From positions 169,150-233,149 of the forward strand of contig CALUTW010000001.1 of assembly GCA_944323805.1 (NCBI GenBank): 64,000 nucleotides of DNA, given 5' to 3'. The notes beneath the pieces were generated by a model. It did no database searches, had not been told where the DNA came from, and saw only the letters and a program-made list of their open reading frames with translations. Each line of letters opens with the position of its first letter. The first letter of the stretch is position 1. Source of the DNA: an uncultured Bacteroidales bacterium. Its GTDB lineage: Bacteria; Bacteroidota; Bacteroidia; Bacteroidales; UBA932. Shown here piece after piece: positions 18,041-27,715 of this stretch. Both the position numbers and the translations under genes were made by a program.

Positions 18041-19459
18041 ATGGCGGAAGAGAAACACATAATGGTATGGGACAGGTGTCTGAATGTAATCAGCCAGATT
18101 GTCGAGCCACAGCATTTCAACACGTGGTTCAAGCCGATCAGGCCGGTTGCGATGCAGGACTCCACACTCGAAGTGGAGGTCCCGTCCGAATTTTTCCGTG
18201 AATATCTCGAGGAATATTATCTGGATGTGCTGAAGAAGACTCTCAGGCGAGAGATAGGGTCGGATGCCAGGCTGGTATACCGCGTGCGGCCTGTAGCAGT
18301 GGAGCCGCCTATGAGATATCCGGGGTCACATGGCAATACTCCGGTCAACAAGACCATTACCATACCGACTTATCCTCACGGGAATCCAGGCCCGTTCGTA
18401 TATCCTGGACTGCAGCGCGTGCAGGTTAATCCTCAGCTTAATCCGGTATACTGTTTCGGGAATCTCGTGGAGGGGGAGTGCAACAAGATGGGCATCACTG
18501 CCGGAGAAAGCATTTCCACGGCTCCCGGCAAGACGGCTTTTAACCCGCTCTTCCTTTTCGGCGGGCCGGGACTCGGGAAGACGCACATAGCCCAGGCGAT
18601 CGGTATAGCCATCAAGGAGAAATATCCTGAGCTGGTTGTCCTCTACGTACCGGCTAACAGGTTCAAGACACAGTACATGGATGCTGTCAATGTCAATAAC
18701 AAGCTGACAGACTTCCTTGCCTTCTATATGAAGATGGATGTCCTGATAGTCGATGATATCCAGGAGCTTGCATCCCCGGGTGCACAGAATGCATTCTTCC
18801 ATATATTCAATCATCTGCATCAGCACGGGAAGCAGCTGATATTCACATCGGACAGACCTCCTGTCGAGCTTGAGAAGTTTGAGGAAAGGCTGCTTTCAAG
18901 GCTGAAATGGGGATTGTCAGTGGAGCTTCAGCGGCCGGACTTCGCGACCAGGCTTGCCATGCTCAAGGCACGCAGCTTCAGGGAAGGCGTCGAGCTCAGC
19001 GACGATGTTCTCATATTCCTCGCCACGAGGATAACCTCCAACTTCAGGGAGCTTGAAGGCGCATTGATTTCATTGATAGCCAATGCTACACTTGCCCATA
19101 AGCCTGTTACTGTCGAGCTGGCGGGCGAAATCACGGACAAGATTGTCGGGGAGCAGAAGAACGAGATTACGATAGACAAGGTGCAGAAGACGGTATGTGA
19201 CTATTTCAACATATCAAGGGAAGACCTTCTCTCCAAGTCCCGCAAGAGGCAGATAGTCCAGGCCAGGCAGATTGCCATGTATATGAGCCGCAACTTCATC
19301 AATTGCTCTCTTGCCACCATCGGGGCTGCAACCGGAGGCAAGGACCATGCAACAGTCTTGCATGCATGTACGACAGTCTCCGACCTCATGGCTTTTGACA
19401 GGACATTCAGGCAGTATGTCTCCGATATAGAGAAGATGCTGGCACCGGCAGGCAGATAA
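18041..19459 (+). CDS. dnaA: Chromosomal replication initiator DnaA
   Basis: AAA+ protein that binds origin DnaA boxes and opens the duplex. It has 472 residues. Domain I is at the start (WDRCLNVISQIVEPQHFNTW), domain II is a short linker around residues 90-130, domain III has Walker A in FGGPGLGKTHIAQAIG and Walker B in VLIVDDIQELA, and domain IV carries the DNA-binding signature near QIAMYMSRNFINCSLATIG and GKDHATVLHACTTV. The start was chosen because domain I then begins within ten residues. pepD follows 19 bases later. The upstream gap is AT-rich with paired palindromes. Confidence 0.97.
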   Translation: MAEEKHIMVWDRCLNVISQIVEPQHFNTWFKPIRPVAMQDSTLEVEVPSEFFREYLEEYYLDVLKKTLRREIGSDARLVYRVRPVAVEPPMRYPGSHGNTPVNKTITIPTYPHGNPGPFVYPGLQRVQVNPQLNPVYCFGNLVEGECNKMGITAGESISTAPGKTAFNPLFLFGGPGLGKTHIAQAIGIAIKEKYPELVVLYVPANRFKTQYMDAVNVNNKLTDFLAFYMKMDVLIVDDIQELASPGAQNAFFHIFNHLHQHGKQLIFTSDRPPVELEKFEERLLSRLKWGLSVELQRPDFATRLAMLKARSFREGVELSDDVLIFLATRITSNFRELEGALISLIANATLAHKPVTVELAGEITDKIVGEQKNEITIDKVQKTVCDYFNISREDLLSKSRKRQIVQARQIAMYMSRNFINCSLATIGAATGGKDHATVLHACTTVSDLMAFDRTFRQYVSDIEKMLAPAGR

Positions 19460-19478
19460 CAACTAACACATATAAGAT

Positions 19479-20915
19479 ATGACCTCAGAGGAAGTTCTGT
19501 CCATTTTCAGGGAAATCACCGAGATTCCCCGCGAATCCGGACATGAGGAGAAGATTATAGCCTGGCTTCAGGATTTCGCACGCAGGCATTCGCTTGAATG
19601 CAAGACTGATGAAGCCGGTAATGTGCTTATTGTCAAGGAAGCGGACCCCGGTATGGAGGAAGTGCCTGCAATAGTCCTGCAGAGTCATTCCGACATGGTC
19701 TGTGAAAAGAATTCCGGCGTGTCCCACGATTTTTCCCGCGACCCTATCAGATATGTCATAGAGAACGGGTGGATGATAGCAAAGGACACCACTCTCGGGG
19801 CAGACTGCGGAATCGGGATGGCCGCCCAGCTTGCAGCGGTTACCGGCAATCTCAGGACCGGAAGGATAGAGGCTCTCTTTACTGTCGCTGAAGAGACAGG
19901 CCTTGACGGGGCAAAGGCCCTCAAGCCGGGATTCATTTCCGGCAGGATTCTCATCAATCTCGACTCCGAGGACGAAGGGGAGCTTTTCATTGGATGTGCA
20001 GGCGGTATAGATACAACTGCATATTTCAGCTATACACATGAAGAGATTGTTCCCGAAGATTTCAGATACTATAATGTGAAGGTATCCGACTGTATCGGGG
20101 GACACAGCGGAGATGATATAGACAAGGGAAGGGCCAATGCCGTCAACATTCTCGCAAGATTCCTCTATTCCCAGTCCGATAAGGGCTTCAGGCTTGTCAG
20201 GATAGACGGGGGCAACAAGCGGAACGCAATTGCACGTGAAGCGGAAGCGGATGTGGCCGTACCGGTTTCCATGGCAGAGGCCTTTGCCGCTGCCTTCAGT
20301 TCGTTTGCCGCCGATGTTAAGTCGGAGTTTGCCGTGACAGACTCAGGCATATCGTTCCTGTGCGAGGAAACTGCACCGGTCAGGGACGTCATTGACAGGT
20401 GTACTTCCGATGCCCTTGTCACTTCTCTTTTCGCTGCCCCGCATGGAGTGCTCGCGATGAGCCCTGATATTCCGGGGCTTGTCGAGACATCGACCAATCT
20501 TGCCTCTGTCAAGATGCTTCAGGACAATGTCATCAGGGTCGGCACGAGCCAGAGGAGCTCGGTAATATCGGAGATGAGGGCAGCTGCAATGAAGGTAGAG
20601 GCATGCTTCAGGCTGGCAGGTGCAAGAGTCAGCCATGAATCGGAATATCCGGGATGGAAACCGGATACGCATTCGGATCTCCTTTCAAGATGTGTCGCAT
20701 CCTATGTCCGGCTGTTCGGGCAGGAGCCTAAGGTCCGGGCAATCCATGCAGGTCTTGAGTGCGGACTTTTCCTCGAGAAATATCCGGACCTGGACATGAT
20801 TTCTTTCGGCCCGACATTGCGTGGAGTGCATGCTCCGGGTGAAAGGCTGGACCTTGCATCTCTGGACAGATTCGTACGTTTCCTGGAGGATATACTCGTC
20901 AACTATCAGAAGTAA
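19479..20915 (+). CDS. pepD: Aminoacyl-histidine dipeptidase (M20C, PepD)
   Basis: Cytosolic zinc dipeptidase of the M20 family that cleaves Xaa-His and other dipeptides. It has 478 residues, close to E. coli PepD. Metal-binding and catalytic stretches are visible: LQSHSDMVCEKNSG (His-Ser-Asp), DTTLGADCGIG (bridging Asp), VAEETGLDGA (catalytic and metal Glu) and a C-terminal ISFGPTLRGVHAPGERL (metal His). It works naturally downstream of peptidases such as the S46 enzyme in this window. It lies between dnaA and rpe with very short gaps, so it is probably co-transcribed with them. Confidence 0.95.
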   Translation: MTSEEVLSIFREITEIPRESGHEEKIIAWLQDFARRHSLECKTDEAGNVLIVKEADPGMEEVPAIVLQSHSDMVCEKNSGVSHDFSRDPIRYVIENGWMIAKDTTLGADCGIGMAAQLAAVTGNLRTGRIEALFTVAEETGLDGAKALKPGFISGRILINLDSEDEGELFIGCAGGIDTTAYFSYTHEEIVPEDFRYYNVKVSDCIGGHSGDDIDKGRANAVNILARFLYSQSDKGFRLVRIDGGNKRNAIAREAEADVAVPVSMAEAFAAAFSSFAADVKSEFAVTDSGISFLCEETAPVRDVIDRCTSDALVTSLFAAPHGVLAMSPDIPGLVETSTNLASVKMLQDNVIRVGTSQRSSVISEMRAAAMKVEACFRLAGARVSHESEYPGWKPDTHSDLLSRCVASYVRLFGQEPKVRAIHAGLECGLFLEKYPDLDMISFGPTLRGVHAPGERLDLASLDRFVRFLEDILVNYQK

Positions 20916-20919
20916 TATC

Positions 20920-21561
20920 ATGGTCAAGATTGCCCCGTCAATGCTGTCTGCGGATTTCCTGCATCTCGGAAGGGATGTGGAGATGGTCAACCGTAATGCA
21001 GATCTGTTTCATCTCGACATAATGGACGGTGTCCAGGTGCCAAATATATCATACGGGTTCCCGGTGGTGGAAGCCATAGCCCGTAAGGCGGAACTTCCGC
21101 TCGATGCGCATCTGATGATTGTGCATCCTGAGAAGTATGTCGAGCGGTTCGCTGCAGCTGGTGCAGGGATGATAAGTTTCCATGTAGAGGCTGCAGATGA
21201 TCCGGCAGGTGTCCTCAGGCTCATAAGGTCAACCGGGGTCGAGGCCGGTCTGGCATTCAATCCGGATTTCCCAGTGGACATGCTCCAGCCTTATCTGGAA
21301 GAATGTGATTTTGTCGTGATGATGTCCGTGTTTGCCGGCTTCGGCGGCCAGAAGTTCATCGAATCTACATGGGAGAGGCTTCCTGCACTGAAATCCGAAA
21401 TCATGTCCAGGGGTCTCTCATGCAGGATTGAGGTTGACGGAGGCGTCTCGCCTGCCAATGCCCGCGCCCTTGCCGAGGCCGGAGCCGATATTCTTGTTGC
21501 CGGAAGCGCGGTATTCAAGTCGGAGGATCCCGCAGGCACCATACGCATGATGAGAGGCTGA
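20920..21561 (+). CDS. rpe: Ribulose-phosphate 3-epimerase
   Basis: Interconverts ribulose 5-phosphate and xylulose 5-phosphate in the pentose phosphate pathway. A TIM barrel of 213 residues with metal and catalytic residues in IAPSMLSADF, FHLDIMDGVQVPNISYG, LDAHLMIVHPEKY and IEVDGGVSPANA. One departure is visible: the phosphate-loop motif usually written MSVNPGFGGQ reads MSVFAGFGGQ here, with Asn-Pro replaced by Phe-Ala. The rest of the loop and the C-terminal VAGSAVFKSED are conserved, so activity is likely retained. It starts 4 bases after pepD, and 9 bases separate its stop from the convergent birA. Confidence 0.95.
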   Translation: MVKIAPSMLSADFLHLGRDVEMVNRNADLFHLDIMDGVQVPNISYGFPVVEAIARKAELPLDAHLMIVHPEKYVERFAAAGAGMISFHVEAADDPAGVLRLIRSTGVEAGLAFNPDFPVDMLQPYLEECDFVVMMSVFAGFGGQKFIESTWERLPALKSEIMSRGLSCRIEVDGGVSPANARALAEAGADILVAGSAVFKSEDPAGTIRMMRG

Positions 21562-21570
21562 CAGGCGTCC

Positions 21571-22326
21571 CTATATTACATAGGAAACCTCCTTGAAGGC
21601 GAATTCGCTGATTCCTTCCCCAGGAATCTCTATCCTTATGCAGGCATTTTCCCCTACACCGCGGATAATGCCCTGGAATCTCCTGCCGGTACGGCAGTCT
21701 GTGAAACCGTGAAGTTCATCCTTCCTGTACAGTCGTGAGAGATATCTGTCCCTGACTGACTCCATGCCGTCTGCTGTACCTGTCTGGTCCATAAGGGACA
21801 GAAAAATGTCCGCAAGACGTTCCACGGCCTGACGTGGCATGTATGTCATACCCGTAATGTCCTTCATCGATACCGGATTGGGGATTTCTGGGGGGAATTC
21901 CGTCTGGTTCATGTTAAGGCCGATACCGATGATGCTTGAGGCGACCTGGGCACCCCTGATCCTGTGCTCGATGAGAATCCCGCATATCTTGCTGTCATTG
22001 ACATAGATGTCATTGGGCCATTTGATTCTTGCGCTGATGCCGTTCTCTTCGAGGAAATCTGCAACTGCCAACGCGGCACATTCGCTTATGGCGAACTGTT
22101 CCGATGCCGGAAGGCCCGGGAAACGGTCTCCGAATGATATCGCTATGCTGAATGTCAGATTCTCCCATGGACGGCTGGTCCATCTGCTGCCACGCTGTCC
22201 GCGCCCCGCTGTCTGGAAACCTGCGGCAATGACTGACATGTTGTCAATGCTGTCATGCCGCCTTTCGGCTTCACTGTTAGTGGAATCAGTTGATTCAAGC
22301 CATATAATGTCATACTTTTTTCCCAT
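21571..22326 (-). CDS. birA: Biotin--[acetyl-CoA-carboxylase] ligase
   Basis: Attaches biotin to a carrier lysine through biotinyl-AMP. At 251 residues it has only the catalytic and C-terminal domains and no N-terminal DNA-binding domain, so it should not repress biotin genes. Motifs seen: the substrate-binding start DIIWLESTDSTNSEA, the nucleotide loop AGRGQRGSRWTS, KWPNDIYVNDSKICGILIE, and a C-terminal SH3-like domain around FQGIIRGVGENACIRI. Divergent from rsfS with a 55-base gap. Confidence 0.93.
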   Translation of the reverse strand: MGKKYDIIWLESTDSTNSEAERRHDSIDNMSVIAAGFQTAGRGQRGSRWTSRPWENLTFSIAISFGDRFPGLPASEQFAISECAALAVADFLEENGISARIKWPNDIYVNDSKICGILIEHRIRGAQVASSIIGIGLNMNQTEFPPEIPNPVSMKDITGMTYMPRQAVERLADIFLSLMDQTGTADGMESVRDRYLSRLYRKDELHGFTDCRTGRRFQGIIRGVGENACIRIEIPGEGISEFAFKEVSYVI

Positions 22327-22342
22327 TGGTGCAGATTTTGCT

Positions 22343-22350
22343 TATCTTTG
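22343..22350 (+). promoter_or_regulatory. Predicted -7 element upstream of rsfS (TATCTTTG)
   Basis: Exact TAnnTTTG match 31 bases before the rsfS ATG. A run of T at 22316-22321 may serve as a poor -33 element. It would drive the rsfS-ftsH-cdsA block. Confidence 0.5.
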
Positions 22351-22381
22351 TGCCTGCAAATTTAATAAATTCAAGAAGAGA

Positions 22382-22735
22382 ATGGACAATAAGGAACTTC
22401 AGGTTATTGCAGATGCGATGGCCGAGAAGAAAGGGCAGGATATCGTATCGCTTGACCTAAAGTCAATAGGGACTGCCATATCGGATTATTTCATAGTGTG
22501 CAATGCGGACTCGACAACAAATGTCTCTGCCATAGCGGACAATATAGAAGACCGGATGGCCGAGAAATGCGGCCGCAGGGTCCTTCGTTCGCAGGGGAAG
22601 GAGAACGCCTTCTGGATTATCCTCGATTACGGGGACATCGTTGTGCACATATTCCAGACACCTATGAGGAATTTCTACCGTCTTGAAGACCTCTGGTCCG
22701 ATGCAGAACGCAAGGACTATACTTATGTCGAATAA
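22382..22735 (+). CDS. rsfS: Ribosomal silencing factor RsfS
   Basis: Binds ribosomal protein uL14 and blocks joining of the 30S and 50S subunits when nutrients run low. The 117-residue length is normal. The family core is clear: GQDIVSLDLKSIGTAISDYF, CNADSTTNVSAIADNIED and WIILDYGDIVVHIFQ followed by RNFYRLEDLWSDA. The ATG at 22382 is just before the conserved helix. The end overlaps the likely ftsH start by 11 bases, which suggests translational coupling. rsfS next to ftsH and cdsA is a common order in Bacteroidetes. Confidence 0.95.
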   Translation: MDNKELQVIADAMAEKKGQDIVSLDLKSIGTAISDYFIVCNADSTTNVSAIADNIEDRMAEKCGRRVLRSQGKENAFWIILDYGDIVVHIFQTPMRNFYRLEDLWSDAERKDYTYVE

Positions 22736-24710
22736 TTTTCCGCAGAAACAGATGGACAACAAGAATATCAACGGAATGCCGGGAGGCAAGTCCCCAAGGG
22801 GAAGACGGCCTTTCGCTTTCAGCATGTCCTGGTTCTATATCATCCTGATATTCGGTATCATATGGATGTTCTTCAACCATGGCGGTGCAAATCCGCAGAA
22901 AATCGAGTGGGACGATGTCAAGGCCCAGATAGAGGCCGGTGACGTCAAGGAGATAGTATTTGTAAGGAATGATTTCGAAGGCAGGGTAACAATTAAGCCT
23001 GACAGACTGGAGAAATATGCCGGCCTGTTCGGCGGTGCCGTACCCAAGAAATCCCCGCATTTCATCTTCCTCGTATCCGGGAGCTTCAATCCCGAGGAGA
23101 CATTCGGCGCGCTTAATGAATCCCTGCCTGAGGACAGCCGCTTCAAGGTCATAATTGAAAATGACAACAAGGTGTGGAGTTCAGTGCTGGAATGGCTGCT
23201 CTTCCCGATGCTTCTGATTGCCATGTGGATATTTATGTTCAGAGGCATGAACAGGGGGGCCGGAGGCACCGGACCGGGCAATATCTTCAATGTCGGGAAG
23301 TCGACAGGCAAGCTTGCCGAAAAAGAGAACATCAAGGTGACATTCAAGGATGTAGCCGGCCTGTACGGGGCGAAGGATGAAGTGATGGAGATAGTCGATT
23401 TCCTGAAGAATCCCAAGAAATATACCGCCCTGGGCGGCAAGATTCCGAAGGGAGCATTGCTTGTAGGCCCTCCGGGTACAGGCAAGACCCTGCTGGCCAA
23501 GGCCGTGGCAGGGGAGGCGAATGTGCCGTTCTTCTCGATATCAGGCTCGGACTTTGTCGAGATGTTTGTCGGTGTCGGTGCATCCAGGGTCAGGGACCTG
23601 TTCCGTCAGGCCAAGGAGAAGGCACCATGCATAGTATTCATCGACGAGATTGACGCAGTGGGCAGGGCAAGAGGAAAGAATGTCGGCTTTTCATCCAATG
23701 ATGAAAGGGAGAATACATTGAACCAGCTCCTTACCGAAATGGACGGCTTCGACTCCAACTCGGGTGTCATAATACTTGCTGCGACAAACCGGGCGGATAT
23801 CCTGGACAAGGCCTTGCTGAGGGCGGGAAGATTCGACAGGCAGATACATGTGGACCTTCCGGACCTGAATGAAAGGATGGAGATTTTCAAGGTGCACATC
23901 AAGGGGCTTAAGCTGAGCCCGGACTTTGATGTCGAATTCCTTGCAAAGCATACCCCGGGGTTCTCGGGAGCCGACATCGCAAATGTCTGCAACGAGGCTG
24001 CACTTACCGCAGCGCGGCACAACAAGGCAGAGATCGACAGGCAGGATTTCCTCGATGCCGTTGACAGGATCATAGGCGGACTTGAGAGGAAGAACACCAT
24101 AATCACACCGTCCGAGAAACGTTCCATCGCATTCCACGAGGCAGGGCATGCGACTGTAAGCTGGCTGCTTCCATATGCGAATCCTCTGTTCAAGGTAACA
24201 ATCGTCCCGAGAGGCCAGTCTCTCGGAGCCGCGTGGTATCTTCCTGAGGAGAGGAAGCTCGTGACCAGGGAACAGATGATGGATGAGATGTGCTCGCTCA
24301 TCGGCGGACGTGTCGCGGAGGAAATCGTCAACGGACAGCCGTCCACAGGTGCCCTTAACGACCTTGAGCGGCTTACCAAGCAGGCATATGCGATGGTTAC
24401 GTATTATGGAATGAGCGACAAGGTAGGGACCCTGTCATTCTATGACTCCACCGGGTCAAGGGGCTACGAACTTTCCAAACCGTACAGCGAGAAGACTGCA
24501 GAGCTGATTGACAGCGAGGTCAAGGCACTGATTGCCAAGATTCATGACAGGACCATGAAAATCCTGACAGACAACCGCGAAGGATTCGAGAAGCTCGCAT
24601 CCCTTCTGCTCGAGAAGGAGGTCATATTCTCCGATGACCTGGAGAAGATATTCGGGCCGAGAGCCAATACCGATGCCGTGATGCCGCAGGAAGACAGGAA
24701 GCATGAATGA
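22725..24710 (+). CDS. ftsH: ATP-dependent zinc metalloprotease FtsH
   Basis: Membrane-bound AAA+ protease that degrades misfolded membrane proteins and selected regulators. It has two N-terminal membrane helices ([16 protein letters not shown] and [15 protein letters not shown]) flanking a periplasmic domain. The AAA module follows with Walker [14 protein letters not shown] and Walker [12 protein letters not shown], and the M41 peptidase domain has the zinc motif HEAGH. Possible starts are 22725 (MSNNFPQ), chosen here, and 22752 (MDNKNI). The C-terminal end overlaps the cdsA start by 8 bases. Length is about 661 residues, usual for the family. Confidence 0.96.
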   Translation: MSNNFPQKQMDNKNINGMPGGKSPRGRRPFAFSMSWFYIILIFGIIWMFFNHGGANPQKIEWDDVKAQIEAGDVKEIVFVRNDFEGRVTIKPDRLEKYAGLFGGAVPKKSPHFIFLVSGSFNPEETFGALNESLPEDSRFKVIIENDNKVWSSVLEWLLFPMLLIAMWIFMFRGMNRGAGGTGPGNIFNVGKSTGKLAEKENIKVTFKDVAGLYGAKDEVMEIVDFLKNPKKYTALGGKIPKGALLVGPPGTGKTLLAKAVAGEANVPFFSISGSDFVEMFVGVGASRVRDLFRQAKEKAPCIVFIDEIDAVGRARGKNVGFSSNDERENTLNQLLTEMDGFDSNSGVIILAATNRADILDKALLRAGRFDRQIHVDLPDLNERMEIFKVHIKGLKLSPDFDVEFLAKHTPGFSGADIANVCNEAALTAARHNKAEIDRQDFLDAVDRIIGGLERKNTIITPSEKRSIAFHEAGHATVSWLLPYANPLFKVTIVPRGQSLGAAWYLPEERKLVTREQMMDEMCSLIGGRVAEEIVNGQPSTGALNDLERLTKQAYAMVTYYGMSDKVGTLSFYDSTGSRGYELSKPYSEKTAELIDSEVKALIAKIHDRTMKILTDNREGFEKLASLLLEKEVIFSDDLEKIFGPRANTDAVMPQEDRKHE

Positions 24711-25542
24711 CATGAAGAATCTGATACAAAGAACATTGTCCGGCATCCTTGTCATTGCGGCAATCGTCGCCGGACTCCTGCTCGGGAAATATTTTTTCTG
24801 CGGCCTCATGATTGTGCTTATGCTGTGCATCATGAAGGAATATTTCAGGATGACGATGGGAAACGAATACCGTTTCTCCCAGATTCTGGCGATGTTTGCA
24901 GCCGTGACACTTTTCGTGCTGACATTCCTGTACATGGGATTCAATCTTCCGGGAAGGCTTGTCATGCTGGCTTTCATCCCGATTTTCGTCGTCATGATCA
25001 ATTCCCTCTATGTGAAGGATAAGACAGATTTCGGGAAATTCGCATTCATCTATACCGCATTGCTGTATATAGCGGTCCCGATGACCCTGACTAATTTTGC
25101 TGTGTTCCGCTTTATCGGGGCATATGACGGGGTTCTCCTCCTCTGTTTCTTCGCCATCATATGGGCTTCAGATGTAGGCGCCTATGTCTTCGGTATAACG
25201 CTCGGGCAGAAGTACGGGAAGAAACTCTTCCCTGCCGTATCTCCGAAGAAGTCGTGGATAGGGTTCTGGGGAGGGCTGCTGCTTGCAGTTGCCGTAGCTG
25301 TCGTCCTGAATTGTACGGGACTGTTCAGATACCCTCTTTATCACTGCATCATCATGGCTGTGCTGATGAACATTGCCGGAGTGTATGGCGACCTGATAGA
25401 GTCTCAGTGGAAAAGGCACTATGCAATCAAGGATTCCGGCTCTGTAATACCGGGCCATGGCGGTATCTGGGACAGGTTCGACAGTGCCCTCATGGCGATT
25501 CCGGCAGGAGTCATATATCTGGTTGTGCTCAACATACTTTAG
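24703..25542 (+). CDS. cdsA: Phosphatidate cytidylyltransferase
   Basis: Makes CDP-diacylglycerol from phosphatidate and CTP in the inner membrane, the branch point of phospholipid synthesis. The 279 residues form about eight hydrophobic segments. The family signature lies near the C-terminus: ESQWKRHYAIKDSGSVIPGH followed by GGIWDRFDS. The ATG overlaps the end of ftsH. psd follows 29 bases later and acts two steps further in the same pathway (serine phospholipid decarboxylation); the intermediate step, phosphatidylserine synthase, is not in the window. Confidence 0.95.
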   Translation: MNDMKNLIQRTLSGILVIAAIVAGLLLGKYFFCGLMIVLMLCIMKEYFRMTMGNEYRFSQILAMFAAVTLFVLTFLYMGFNLPGRLVMLAFIPIFVVMINSLYVKDKTDFGKFAFIYTALLYIAVPMTLTNFAVFRFIGAYDGVLLLCFFAIIWASDVGAYVFGITLGQKYGKKLFPAVSPKKSWIGFWGGLLLAVAVAVVLNCTGLFRYPLYHCIIMAVLMNIAGVYGDLIESQWKRHYAIKDSGSVIPGHGGIWDRFDSALMAIPAGVIYLVVLNIL

Positions 25543-25559
25543 TATTGGAAATTTTTTCT

Positions 25560-25567
25560 TAAATTTG
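25560..25567 (+). promoter_or_regulatory. TAAATTTG element just before psd
   Basis: Exact TAnnTTTG match only 4 bases before the psd ATG. Transcription from it would start at or just inside the gene, giving a leaderless message or a start at the ATG at 25590. The match could also be chance in AT-rich sequence. Confidence 0.3.
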
Positions 25568-25571
25568 CAGG

Positions 25572-26240
25572 ATGAAACGCAGAAAAGTAATGACAATACA
25601 TAAAGACGGGCGCAGAACCATTCTCGGGATCTGGATGCTTTGTGCAGTCCTGATCTACCTGTCTCTGCATTTCATCGACTGCAAGTACATATCATATCCA
25701 CTTGCGGCAATCCCCGCATTCCTGATGGGTTTTGTATTCTATTTCTTCCGCGTGCCAAGAAGAGCGGCCGTTGAAGGCGAGAATGTCGTCACATCCGCAG
25801 CCGACGGGGAAGTCGTCATCGTTGACAAGGTATATGAGGATGAATATATACATGGGGAATGCATACAGGTCTCCGTATATATGGATTTCTTCAATGTCCA
25901 TGTCAATTTCTGGCCTATATCAGGAGAAGTATCCTATTACAGGTATCATCCCGGAAAATATTTCCTCGCATTCATGCCCAAGGCATCGGAGCTTAATGAA
26001 CACACATCAGTAGCCATCCGCAACGGGAGGGGAGAGGTGTTCTTCAAGCAGATTGCCGGCACCTTCGCCAGGAGAATCGTCTCGTATGCCAAGGTCGGCA
26101 ATTCGGGAGTGAAAGGGGAGCAGTGCGGGATAATAAAGTTCGGTTCCAGGGTGGACATGTTCCTTCCGCTTGACGCGGACATCAAGGTCCAGGTAGGGGA
26201 TTATGTCAAAGCCTGTGAATCTGTAATAGCAGAATTATAG
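25572..26240 (+). CDS. psd: Phosphatidylserine decarboxylase, short form
   Basis: Converts phosphatidylserine to phosphatidylethanolamine using a pyruvoyl group formed by self-cleavage. It has 222 residues, the size of the short class found in Bacteroidetes and archaea. Two hydrophobic segments near the N-terminus (IWMLCAVLIYLSLHF and YPLAAIPAFLMGFVFYFF) anchor it. The conserved core includes VVTSAADGEVVIVD, YMDFFNVHVNFWPISG and the cleavage site Gly-Ser in IIKFGSRVDMF near the C-terminus. The longer start MKRRKV was kept because its basic N-terminus matches the family. Confidence 0.93.
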   Translation: MKRRKVMTIHKDGRRTILGIWMLCAVLIYLSLHFIDCKYISYPLAAIPAFLMGFVFYFFRVPRRAAVEGENVVTSAADGEVVIVDKVYEDEYIHGECIQVSVYMDFFNVHVNFWPISGEVSYYRYHPGKYFLAFMPKASELNEHTSVAIRNGRGEVFFKQIAGTFARRIVSYAKVGNSGVKGEQCGIIKFGSRVDMFLPLDADIKVQVGDYVKACESVIAEL

Positions 26241-26270
26241 TGGCATAAAGCCGAAACCATAAATTCAAAG

Positions 26271-26399
26271 ATGAAAGAAAACATCAGCAGTACACCATCG
26301 TTGCCGGAACCGGAAAGCAACACAGATGACGCGGTGCCCTTGCCGTGCTCGTCTCATGTAATCAGCGGAAATGTAAAACCTAAAGGCATGGTTATATGA
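26271..26399 (+). CDS. Unrecognised 42-residue ORF coupled to the CNNM gene
   Basis: A small ORF (begins MKENISSTPSLPEPESN) fills most of the gap between psd and the CNNM gene. Its stop overlaps the next start as ATGA (26396-26399), the arrangement used for translational coupling. It is hydrophilic with no signal peptide, membrane helix or motif I know, and has two Pro/Glu/Ser-rich stretches. It may be a real small protein, a leader peptide, or chance. Only its position supports it. Confidence 0.35.
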   Translation: MKENISSTPSLPEPESNTDDAVPLPCSSHVISGNVKPKGMVI

Positions 26400-27715
26400 G
26401 CGAGATTTTCATAATAATATTCCTTATCCTGCTGAACGGCATATTCGCAATGTCGGAAATGGCGGTAATTTCAGCCAGGAAATCAAATCTGCAGGCAGAT
26501 GCCAATAAAGGCAGCAGGGCGGCTAAGACTGCACTCAAGCTGTCGTCTGATCCGGACAAGTTCCTTTCTGCAGTCCAGATAGGCATCACTCTAATAGGTA
26601 TTCTTACCGGTATATTCTCAGGGAACAGGATAGCTGAGGCTTTTGCCGGAGTCCTTACAGGCATCGGCCTCTCACAGGGGCTTGCTGCAGCGATATCGCA
26701 GGCCATAATCGTAATCCTGGTAACATATCTCAGCATAGTGTTCGGGGAGCTCGTTCCGAAGAGGATTGCACTCAGCGCATCGGAGAGGGTTGCCAAGATT
26801 GTTGCCGGTCCTATGAAAGTCATAGCTGTCGTGGCATCCCCGTTCGTATGGCTCCTTGCAAAGAGCACTGCCCTGGTCATAAACATTCTCGGGGTCAAGT
26901 CCCAGGAATCAAAGGTCACGGAAGAGGAGATAAAGTCAATTATACAGGAAGGGACAGATGAGGGTGAGGTTTCTCCGGTCGAACAGGATATAGTTGAAAG
27001 AGTCTTCGCTCTCGGAGACTTGAAAGTCAATACGATAATGACCCTGAGAGGAGATATTGTATGGCTCGACAGGGAAATGAGCGAGACAGAGATCCGCAAT
27101 ACAATCGAAGAGAACCTTTTCGAGGCATATCCTGTGACTGACGGGGACCTTGACCATGTCATCGGAGTGCTTTCCCTGAAGGATTTTGTCCTTAATATCG
27201 GGAAACCGGGCTTCAATATCGAGTCCATGATACACGAGCCGGTGTATTTCCACGAGAACATGAGTGTGTATGCTGTGCTGGAGCAGATGAAGAAGAAGAA
27301 GATAAGCAGGGCCCTTGTATGCGATGAATACGGGTTCTGTTCAGGAATCATCACGCTCAAGGACATCATGGAGGCACTGGTCGGTATCGTCAATGACGAC
27401 CACCAGAAGGAGCCGGATATCATACCGCGTCATGACAATGACGGATGGCTGGTCGACGGACAATGCTCAATGTATGATTTCAGGATGTTCTTCGATATCG
27501 ATGACAATGACTCCGATTCTGAATATACCACTGTAGGCGGGCTCATTCTCGATGAACTCGAACACGTCCCTGTTGCAGGGGAAAAGGCTGTATGGAGGGA
27601 TTTCTCCTTTGAAGTCGTTGATATGGACGGAGCCAGGATCGACAAGGTAATTGTCAAGCGGGCCCCGCAGCCGGAACCGGATACTGAAAAATCCGCGGAA
27701 GACAGCTCTAAATGA
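26396..27715 (+). CDS. CNNM/CorC-type membrane protein (hemolysin family)
   Basis: A 439-residue inner-membrane protein of the CNNM (DUF21) family, often annotated as hemolysin but probably linked to magnesium or other cation transport. The DUF21 membrane region covers about residues 1-190 (IFIIIFLILLNGIFAMSEMA, VTYLSIVFGELVPKRIA). Two CBS domains follow (LGDLKVNTIMTLRGDIVW and SRALVCDEYGFCSGIITL), then a CorC_HlyC C-terminal domain (WLVDGQCSMYDFRMFFDI). Its ATG overlaps the stop of the preceding small ORF, and its 3' end overlaps convergent ispG by 8 bases. Confidence 0.93.
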   Translation: MSEIFIIIFLILLNGIFAMSEMAVISARKSNLQADANKGSRAAKTALKLSSDPDKFLSAVQIGITLIGILTGIFSGNRIAEAFAGVLTGIGLSQGLAAAISQAIIVILVTYLSIVFGELVPKRIALSASERVAKIVAGPMKVIAVVASPFVWLLAKSTALVINILGVKSQESKVTEEEIKSIIQEGTDEGEVSPVEQDIVERVFALGDLKVNTIMTLRGDIVWLDREMSETEIRNTIEENLFEAYPVTDGDLDHVIGVLSLKDFVLNIGKPGFNIESMIHEPVYFHENMSVYAVLEQMKKKKISRALVCDEYGFCSGIITLKDIMEALVGIVNDDHQKEPDIIPRHDNDGWLVDGQCSMYDFRMFFDIDDNDSDSEYTTVGGLILDELEHVPVAGEKAVWRDFSFEVVDMDGARIDKVIVKRAPQPEPDTEKSAEDSSK

